Positions 56,766 through 64,000 of a DNA stretch of 64,000 nt are shown piece by piece. The stretch is from NCBI RefSeq assembly GCF_048569485.1, contig NC_134358.1, positions 238,291,404 through 238,355,403 of the forward strand, read 5' to 3'. Position 1 is the stretch's first letter; every line of letters starts with the position of its first letter. Position numbers and translations under genes: made by a program. The notes under the pieces were generated by a model. The model did not search any database. It was not told the origin of the DNA and saw only the letters and a list, made by a program, of their open reading frames with translations. This stretch comes from Anomaloglossus baeobatrachus (taxonomy: Eukaryota; Chordata; Amphibia; Anura; Aromobatidae).

Positions 56766-59700
56766 CTACGAGGAGGCAACCGCCGCCTGTAGGACTCTTC
56801 TACCTAGGCTGGCGTCCGCCGAAGCGTAGGTATGCACCTGATAATGTTTGGTGAAAGTGTGCAGACTCGACCAGGTAGCTGCCTGGCACACCTGTTGAGC
56901 CGTAGCCTGGTGTCGTAATGCCCAGGACGCACCCACGGCTCTGGTAGAATGGGCCTTCAGCCCTGATGGAACCGGAAGCCCAGCAGAACGGTAGGCTTCA
57001 AGAATTGGTTCCTTGATCCATCGAGCCAGGGTGGATTTGGAAGCCTGCGATCCTTTGCGCTTACCAGCGACAAGGACAAAGAGTGCATCCGAGCGGCGCA
57101 GGGGCGCCGTGCGGGAAATGTAGATTCTGAGTGCTCTCACGAGATCCAATAAATGCAAATCCTTTTCATACCTATGAACTGGATGAGGACAAAAGGAAGG
57201 CAAGGAGATATCCTGATTGAGATGAAAAGAGGATACCACCTTAGGGAGAAACTCCTGAATCGGGCGCAGCACTACCTTGTCCTGGTGAAAAACCAGGAAG
57301 GGAGCTTTGGATGACAGCGCTGCCAGCTCGGATACCCTCCGAAGAGACGTGACCGCTACCAGAAAGGCCACTTTCTGTGAGAGCCGAGAAAGTGAAACAT
57401 CTTTCAGAGGCTCGAAGGGCGGCTTCTGTAGAGTAACTAGTACCCTGTTCAGATCCCATGGATCTAACGGCCTTTTGTACGGAGGGACGATGTGACAAAC
57501 CCCCTGCAGGAACGTGCGTACCTGAGGAAGTCGTGCTAGACGCTTTTGAAAAAATACCGATAGCGCTGAGACTTGCCCTTTAAGGGAGCCGAGCGATAAG
57601 CCTTTTTCCAAACCAGATTGCAGGAAGGAAAGAAAAGTAGGCAATGCAAATGGCCAGGGGGACACTCCCTGTGCCGAGCACCAGGATAAGAAAATCTTCC
57701 ACGTTCTGTGGTAGATCTTAGCAGATGTGGGCTTCCTAGCCTGTCTCATGGTGGCCACGACCCCTTGAGATAATCCTGAAGATGCTAGTATCCAGGACTC
57801 AATGGCCACACAGTCAGGTTCAGGGCCGCAGAATTCAGATGGAAAAACGGCCCTTGTGACAGTAAGTCTGGCCGGTCTGGTAGCGCCCACGGTTGGCCGA
57901 CCGTGAGATGCCACAGATCCGGATACCACGACCTTCTCGGCCAGTCTGGGGCGACGAGCAGGGCGCGGCGGCAATCGGACCTGATCTTGCGTAGCACTCT
58001 GGGCAAGAGTGCCAGAGGGGGAAACACATAGGGCAGTTGGAACTGCGACCAATCTTGCACTAAGGCGTCTGCCGCCAGAGCTCTGCGATCGCGAGACCGT
58101 GCCATGAAAGTTGGGATCTTGTTGTTGTGCCGGGACGCCATTAGATCGACGTCCGGCCTTCCCCAGTGACGACAGATTTCCTGAAACACGTCCGGGTGAA
58201 GGGACCATTCCCCTGCGTCCATACCCTGGCGACTGAGGAAGTCCGCTTCCCAGTTTTCTACGCCGGGGATGTGAACTGCGGATATGGTGGAAGCCGTGGC
58301 TTCCACCCACATCAGAATCCGCCGGACTTCCTGGAAGGCTTGCCGACTGCGTGTCCCGCCTTGGTGGTTGATGTATGCCACCGCTGTGGAGTTGTCCGAC
58401 TGAATTCGGATCTGCTTTCCTTCCAGCCACCGCTGAAAGGCTTGTAGGGCAAGATACACTGCCCTGATTTCCAGAACATTGATCTGAAGGGCGGACTCCT
58501 GTTGAGTCCACGTACCCTGAGCCCTGTGGTGGAGAAAAACTGCTCCCCACCCTGACAGACTCGCGTCTGTCGTGACCACCGCCCAGGATGGGGGTAGGAA
58601 GGACCTTCCTTGTGATAATGAGGTGGGAAGAAGCCACCATTGAAGAGAGTCCTTGGCCGTCTGGGAAAGGGAGACTTTCCTGTCCAAGGACGTCGACTTC
58701 CCGTCCCATTGGCGGAGAATGTCCCATTGAAGTGGGCGCAGATGAAACTGCGCAAACGGGACTGCCTCCATTGCTGCCACCATCTTCCCCAGGAAGTGCA
58801 TGAGGCGTCTTAAGGGGTGCGACTGGCCTTGAAGGAGAGAATGCACCCCTGTCTGTAGGGAACGCTGCTTGTCCATCGGAAGCTTCACTGTCGCTGAGAG
58901 AGTATGAAACTCCATGCCAAGATATGTTAGTGATTGGGTCGGTGACAGATTTGACTTTGAAAAGTTGATGATCCACCCGAAATTCTGGAGAGTCTCCAGC
59001 GCAACGTTCAGGCTGTGTTGGCATGCCTCTTGAGAGGGTGCCTTGACAAGTAGATCGTCCAAGTAAGGGATCACCGAGTGTCCCTGAGAGTGCAAGACTG
59101 CTACCACTGCTGCCATGACCTTGGTGAAAACCCGTGGGGCTGTCGCCAGACCAAACGGCAGGGCTATGAACTGAAAGTGTTCGTCTCCTATAACGAAGCG
59201 TAGAAAACGCTGGTGCTCTGGAGCAAATCGGAACGTGGAGATAAGCATCTTTGATGTCTATTGATGCTAGGAAATCTCCTTGAGACATCGAGGCAATGAC
59301 GGAGCGGAGGGATTCCATCCGGAACCGCCTGGTTTTCACGTGCTTGTTGAGCAGTTTTAGGTCCAGAACAGGACGGAAAGAGCCGTCCTTTTTTGGCACC
59401 ACAAACAGATTGGAGTAAAAACCTTGACCTCTTTCCTGAAGAGGAACAGGGATCACCACTCCCTCTGCCCTTAGCGAGCACACCGCTTGCAGAAGAGCAT
59501 CGGCTCGGTCGGGATGTGGGGAAGTTCTGAAGAACCGAGGCGGAGGACGAGAACTGAACTCTATCCGGTACCCGTGAGACAAAATGTCTGTTACCCACCG
59601 GTCTTTGACCTGTGGCAGCCAAATGCCGCAAAAGCGGGAGAGCCTGCCACCGACCGAGGATGCGGAGGGAGGAGGCTGAAAGTCATGAGGCAGCCGGCTT

Positions 59701-59933
59701 GGAAGCGGTTCCTCCGGCTGCTTTCTTTGAGCGTGAGTGAGTCCGCCAGGAATCTGAGCTCCTCTGCTCCTTCTGAGTCCTTTTGGACGAGGAGAATTGG
59801 GTTCTGCCCGAACCTCGAAAGGACCGAAAACTCGACTGTCCCTTCCACTGCTGAGGTTTGCTTGATCTGGGCTGGGGTAAGGAAGAGTCCTTACCCTTGG
59901 ACTGTTTAATGATTTCCGCCAATTGCTCACCAA
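56766..59933 (-). other. DIRS pol region: reverse transcriptase, RNase H, tyrosine recombinase
   Basis: Coding region of the DIRS fossil. In order: a reverse transcriptase with the words FVVPKKDGSFRPVLDLKLLN, DIKDAYLHVPI, LPFGLATAPRVF and YLDDLL; an RNase H region with WAVVTTDASLSGWG, LEIRAVYLAL and IQSDNSTAVAYINHQGG; and a C-terminal tyrosine recombinase with SLRRVSELAAL, LKAHSTRAVGASWA and HTFTKHY, which fit the R...HxxR...Y pattern. The RNase H and recombinase frames overlap, which DIRS elements are known to show. Reverse transcription produces a circular DNA that the recombinase inserts. Not a host gene. Confidence 0.9.
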
Positions 59934-61155
59934 ACAGCCTGTCTTGAGATAATGGTAAACTGGTTAAGCATTTTTTGGAAGCAGAATCTGCTTTCCATTC
60001 TTTTAACCATAAGGCTCTGCGTAAAACCACCGAGTTGGCGGACGCCATTGACGTACGGCTGGTAGAGTCCAAGACCGCATTGATAGCGTAAGTTGCAAAC
60101 GCAGACATTTGCGAGGTCAAGGACGCCACTTGCGGCACCGATGGACGTATAATCGAGTCCACCTGCGCCAGACCAGCTGCAATAGCTTGGAGTGCCCACA
60201 CGGCTGCGAATGCTGGAGCAAACGACGCACCGATAGCTTCATAGACAGATTTCAACCAGAGGTCCATCTGTCTGTCATTGGCATCCTTAAGTGAAGCCCC
60301 ATCTTCCACTGCAACTATGGATCTAGCCGCAAGCCTGGAGATTGGGGGGTCCACCTTTGGACACTGGGTCCAGCGTTTGACCACGTCAGGAGGAAAGGGA
60401 TAACGGGTATCCTTAGGACGTTTGGAGAAACGCTTATCTGGAGAAGCATGGTGTTTCTGGACTGCTTCTCTGAAGTCCGCGTGGTCCAGAAAAGAGCTCA
60501 ATTTACGTTTGGGATACCTAAAATGGAATTTCTCCTGCTGTGCTGCTGCTTCCTCCGCTGGAGGAGAAATATCCAGCAGTCTATTGATGGCAGCTATAAG
60601 ATCATTCACCATGGCGTCACCATCAGGGGTATCCAGGTTGAGAGCAGTCTCAGGATTAGACTCCTGATCACCTAGCTCTGTCTCATCATACAGAGAATCC
60701 TCCCGCTGAGACCCTGACCAGCGTGATGACGCCGAGTGTCTCTCCCAGCGAGCTCGCTTAGGCTGCCTGGGACTGTCGTCCGAGTCCGAGCCTTCAGCCT
60801 GTGATGTCTGGGACCCCCTTGGAGCACGGATTAGTTCCAACTGAGGGGGGCCTGAATCAGCAGTGCCCATGGTCTGGGTGACCGGCCTGGACTGCAAGGT
60901 TTCTAGAATTTTTGTCATAGTCACAGACATCTTATCAGCAAAAACTGCAAACTCTGCCCCCGTCACCGGGGCCGGGTTCACAGGCGTCTCTGCCTGGGCC
61001 ACTACTAGCATAGACTCCGGCTGTCGAAGTGGCACAGGGACCGAACATTGCACACAATGGGGGTCAGTGGAACCTGCTGGTAGATCAGCCCCACATGCGG
61101 TACAGGCAGCATATGAAGCCCGTGCCTTGGCACCCTTGCTTTTTGCGGATGACAT
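59683..61155 (-). other. DIRS gag-like frame, about 490 codons
   Basis: First coding part of the DIRS fossil. Starts MSSAKSKGAKARASYAAC and has a zinc-finger-like CTACGADLPAG...HCVQC cluster near the N-terminus, an acidic and serine-rich middle, a central helical region, and a basic serine/arginine-rich tail. It overlaps the start of the pol region. Gag-like proteins of this family bind RNA in the particle. Open from end to end. Confidence 0.85.
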
Positions 61156-62181
61156 GCTGTTGTCTCCTCAGAGCAATATAGGGGTATAAGCCAAGAAGCG
61201 ACCGTACAGTGCAATATATATATATGTACAAACAAAAGTACACAAAACAACACTGTGGCACTAGTGGGGTCAGCACTTAGGTGCTGCTTACCGCCCGCCT
61301 AATAGCGGGTGTGTGGTCGCCAGAATCCCCTGTCTGGGTCTCCCAGGGCTATGTCCGTTCTCCAGCTCAGACTGCGTGCAGGAATGGCTGCCGGCGTCCT
61401 GTGAAGAGGGGCGGGCCGTGGGCGTGTGCAGACAACGAGCGGGAAACTGGCGTCCCACTGTGCCCAGTGAGAGGGCTGGAGTATGTAAATAAGACTCCAG
61501 CCCTCGGCGCTGCTATTGTACAGCGTCTCTCCCCTGCCCTGACTGACAGGGCTGGGGGCGGGAACGAACGTAACTAGGCCGCAGAAGCCGGGGACTAGAT
61601 TTATCAGCGCTGCCGTCGTAAAAGCACGGTCGGCGCGAAGTCCCCGGCGCACTACAAGTCTCAGCCGCGCCGCTGCCTCCATGGCGGCCGGCGCGGTCGT
61701 TCCCCACATAAACTCACTCAGCTAAGCTGCAGTGAGTAAAACCCAGGCGCACAGCGCTACTGTCCCCGGCGCACTAGAACGCCCAGCAACGCTGGAGTGT
61801 GTCTGTGCCTGTCTGCACGGGGACACAGAGTACCTGAATGTTGCAGGGCCTTGTCCCTGATGGTACCCAGCTCCGTATCCAGCAGGATCTCCGGGTCTGT
61901 GGATGGAGCCCGGCCTCAGAGTCTGGAGGCCGGTAAGATCCCACTTCACCAGAGCCCTTCAGGGGGATGGGGAAGGAAAACAGCATGTGGGCTCCAGCCT
62001 CCGTACCCGCAATGGGTACCTCAACCTTAACAAACACCGCCAACGAAAGTGGGGTGAGAAGGGAGCATGCTGGGGGCCCTAGTATGGGCCCTCTTTTCTT
62101 CCATCCGATATAGTCAGCAGCTACTGCTGACTAAACAGTGGAGCTATGCGTGGATGTCTGACCTCCTTCGCACAAAGCTTG
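61156..62181. other. DIRS 5' leader, non-coding
   Basis: About 1 kb between the gag-like start and the 5' inverted repeat, GC-rich, with no supported gene. The open frames here are shadows. Confidence 0.7.
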
Positions 62182-62332
62182 AAAACTGAGCAGCCGTGAT
62201 CCCACGGGGGGTGTATAGCCAGAAGGGGAGGGGCCTTACACTTTTTAGTGTAATACTTTGTGTGGCCTCCGGAGGCAGTAGCTATACACCCAATCGTCAA
62301 TCGTCTGGGTCTCCCAATGGAGCGCCGAAGAA
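62182..62332. repeat. DIRS inverted terminal repeat, 5' side of element
   Basis: Ends GGAGCGCCGAAGAA at 62332; shares the inner part with the other end, with very few differences (for example CAAAGTATTACAC against CAAAGCATTACAC). Confidence 0.92.
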
Positions 62333-62757
62333 AAACGTGTTTTTAAAATAATAAACATTTTAACTCACCCGGCTCCAGCGATGTCCTCTGCAGCCCGTTC
62401 TCCCTGCTCCTTCTGTGCCGGCTGATTATTGTCGCGCATATTCATTATGCGCGACACAGCCGACCCGGAAGCAGCTCCTGCAGGGGTCACCGCCGGCCGG
62501 ATGCTGCGTCGCGGGAGGATTCAGCACCATGGACAGCGGGAGCGAGCGCAGGTGAGTGAATCTCTAAGTGCAATCACGGGCCACGGAGAACGGAGCCCGG
62601 ATTGCACTTAGACAACCCACGTGTGCCGTGATTTTCGGCACACGCAGGGACATGTGCATGTTTTACACGCCAGTGAAAAATGTCTGTTTTTCACTGACGT
62701 GTGAAACGGGCCTTAATGAAGTGAAATAACGCAGCAACCTGCAGAAAAGTCACATGC

Positions 62758-63783
62758 TCATTCTTTTTCTCATGGCACTCCTTCCCTTCCATTTGACTGC
62801 AAAATTAGCTGGAATCAATTGCGAACGTCATGTTGCATTAGGAGAGCCCCTGAGGTGCCTAAGCAGTGGAGGTCCCCCACAAGTGACCCCATTCTGGAAA
62901 ATAGACCCCTCAAGGAATTTATCTAGATGTTTGGTGAGTACCCTGAACCCCCAGGTGCTTCACAGAAGTTTATAACGTTGAGCTGTGAAAATAAAAGAAA
63001 AAATACATTTTTACCACAAAATTGTTACTTCAACCACATAGCTTTTTTTTTTTTTTTTTATTTTAACAAGAGTAAAAGAAAAAAAAGCAGCATAAAATTT
63101 ATTGTGCAATTTCTCCTGAGTATGCTGATACCTTATGTGTGGTGGAAATCAACTGTTTGGGTGCACAGCAGGTCTCGGAAGGGAAAAAGTGCCATTTGAC
63201 TGAACATTTGGCTGGAATAATTAGTGGACGCTATGTCGCATTTGGAAAGCCCCTAAAGTGCCTAAACAGTGGAGGTCCCCCACAAGTGACCCCATTTTGG
63301 AAACAAGACACCTCAAGGCTTTTATCTAGGTGTATATTGAGCATTTTCAATCCACGAATACTTCACAGAATTTGATAAGCTTAGGTTGCCATATTGAAAA
63401 TTTTCATTTTTTTCACAAAAAGGTTTCTTTAGCATCACATTTCTCACTTTTTCAAGAGGCAACAACAAAACGTGGACCCCACAGGTTGTTATCCAATTTC
63501 TTGTGAGCGCAGGGATACCCCATATGTGGCCAAAAACCTCTGTTTGGATTAATGGGAAGGCTTGGAATGGAAGGAGCACCATTTGAATTTTGGAAAAGTT
63601 GAAATAAATTGCACGCACCATGTCACATTAGCAGGGCCTCTTGGGTACCTATACAGCAGAAACCCCCACAAGTGACTCCATTTTGGAAACTGGACCCCTC
63701 AAGGATTTTATTCAGAAGTATAGTAAGCATTTTTAATCCACAGGTACTTCACAAAAATGTTGCTGTAACAAATTTCTCACTGT
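62758..63783 (+). repeat. Array of roughly 390-bp units (copy B), inverted relative to copy A
   Basis: Three units with the CCCCCACAAGTGACCCCATT-type block at about 62876, 63276 and 63662, so a spacing of 385-400 bp. Each is followed by ATCTAGGTGT...CTTCACA blocks and a T-rich spacer. Open frames share GGPPQVTPFWK and VLHR with copy A. The last unit runs into the TIR-like sequence at 63784 at the same point as in copy A. Confidence 0.8.
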
Positions 63784-64000
63784 TAGGCTATGTGGCCATG
63801 ATCCAGCGACACGGCGTCTAGTACACTCAGCTGCCCATGCCCACGATTTGGGTTCAGGCTGCTGTGGACTTTAGCTCTATTCTACCTGCACAGAACACTC
63901 ATCTCCGCAGCATAAATTGACATGCTGAGGCTCGGGAAGCTGCGCCACAGGTCAGTTTATGCTGTGGAGAAAAGAAGCACAGTGGGCATGAGATTTCTAA
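63784..64000. mobile_element. TIR element, second copy of 32519-32877, cut by the window edge
   Basis: Starts TTAGGCTATGTGGCCATGAT and contains GGTTCAGGCTGCTGTGGACT, CATAAATTGACATGCTGAGG and CAGTTTATGCTGTGGAGA, the reverse complement of blocks at 32630-32870. Runs off the right edge. Confidence 0.75.

Larger units (their letters stand above)
56275..62332 (-). mobile_element. DIRS-type tyrosine-recombinase retrotransposon, near whole
   Basis: A 6058-bp element on the minus strand. Inverted terminal repeats lie at 56275-56458 and 62182-62332 and are almost identical. An internal complementary region at about 56599-56700, near the 3' end, matches the two outer ends joined together, as in DIRS circle intermediates. 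Between them are a leader of about 1 kb, a gag-like frame, and reverse transcriptase, RNase H and tyrosine recombinase parts. There is no target duplication, as expected for recombinase-driven insertion. It looks whole apart from perhaps one break. The close match of its ends points to a young insertion. Overlapping frames are normal for the family. Confidence 0.93.
56023..62712. mobile_element. TIR element (632 bp without insert), TTA duplication, carrying the DIRS element
   Basis: Ends GGCCCCTTTCACACGTCAGT and the complement of GGCCCGTTTCACACGTCAGT, with TTA at 56020-56022 and 62713-62715. The left piece (56023-56274) and right piece (62333-62712) belong to the same family as 2583-3087. The DIRS element sits between CACGTGCCAGAAAA and AAACGTGTTTTT without a target duplication. 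Confidence 0.85.

Noticed and set aside
61281-62043. Open frames in the DIRS leader
   Set aside because: GC-rich shadow frames with no similarity; the region is the element's non-coding leader.

Overview
The window looks like intronic and intergenic-style DNA of a large vertebrate genome, most likely an anuran amphibian. I infer this from the mix of elements: many Tc1-like transposons, Penelope-like elements (PLEs) with hammerhead ribozymes, a nearly whole DIRS tyrosine-recombinase retrotransposon, CR1-type LINE, Ty3/Gypsy and LTR relics, and many small terminal-inverted-repeat (TIR) elements with TAA or TTA target duplications. No bacterial-style genes, operons, tRNA, rRNA or CRISPR arrays were seen.

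One host gene is supported. Six small exons on the minus strand, spread over 17.1-54.8 kb, have matching splice phases and an open frame throughout. They encode part of the N-terminal ARM-like domain of the synaptonemal complex protein SYCP2 family, SYCP2L being more likely than SYCP2. In gene order they are 54664-54798 (upstream edge uncertain), 43157-43184, 39893-39978, 39702-39790, 17624-17658 and 17081-17223. The introns are filled with mobile elements; one is 22 kb long. The first and last exons of the gene lie outside the window or were not recognised.

Layout. 1-1.3 kb: 450-bp tandem repeat. 1.8-9 kb: three small TIR elements, a PLE relic split by a Tc1-like element, a TTAACCCC-type repeat and a foldback. 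9.3-10.7 kb: LTR-like unit with a 15-bp minisatellite. 11-17 kb: TIR elements, a Tc1-like copy and an AT microsatellite. 17-29 kb: two host exons, a TACCGTATTTTTCGC-ended element, Tc1-like copies interrupted by a PLE and by a 2.5-kb unit holding a 1.7-kb palindrome, and a PLE reverse transcriptase. 29-36 kb: Tc1 fragments, a hAT-type MITE with an 8-bp duplication, a repeat built of roughly 390-bp units, and a PLE carrying a well-formed hammerhead ribozyme. 36-39.6 kb: Gypsy relic with an LTR-like insert. 39.7-54.8 kb: host exons, LINE fragments, a TIR element next to its own empty-site paralogue, a second hammerhead PLE inside a Tc1 relic, and a palindromic mariner-like unit. 55-62.8 kb: three-level nest ending in the DIRS element. 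62.8-64 kb: a second, inverted copy of the roughly 390-bp unit repeat.

The only genes working together are the host exons, as one transcript of a meiotic chromosome-axis protein. The rest is a record of repeated nested insertions, useful because several target-site duplications and one empty site can be read directly. Family names come from recognition of motifs and termini, not from a search.
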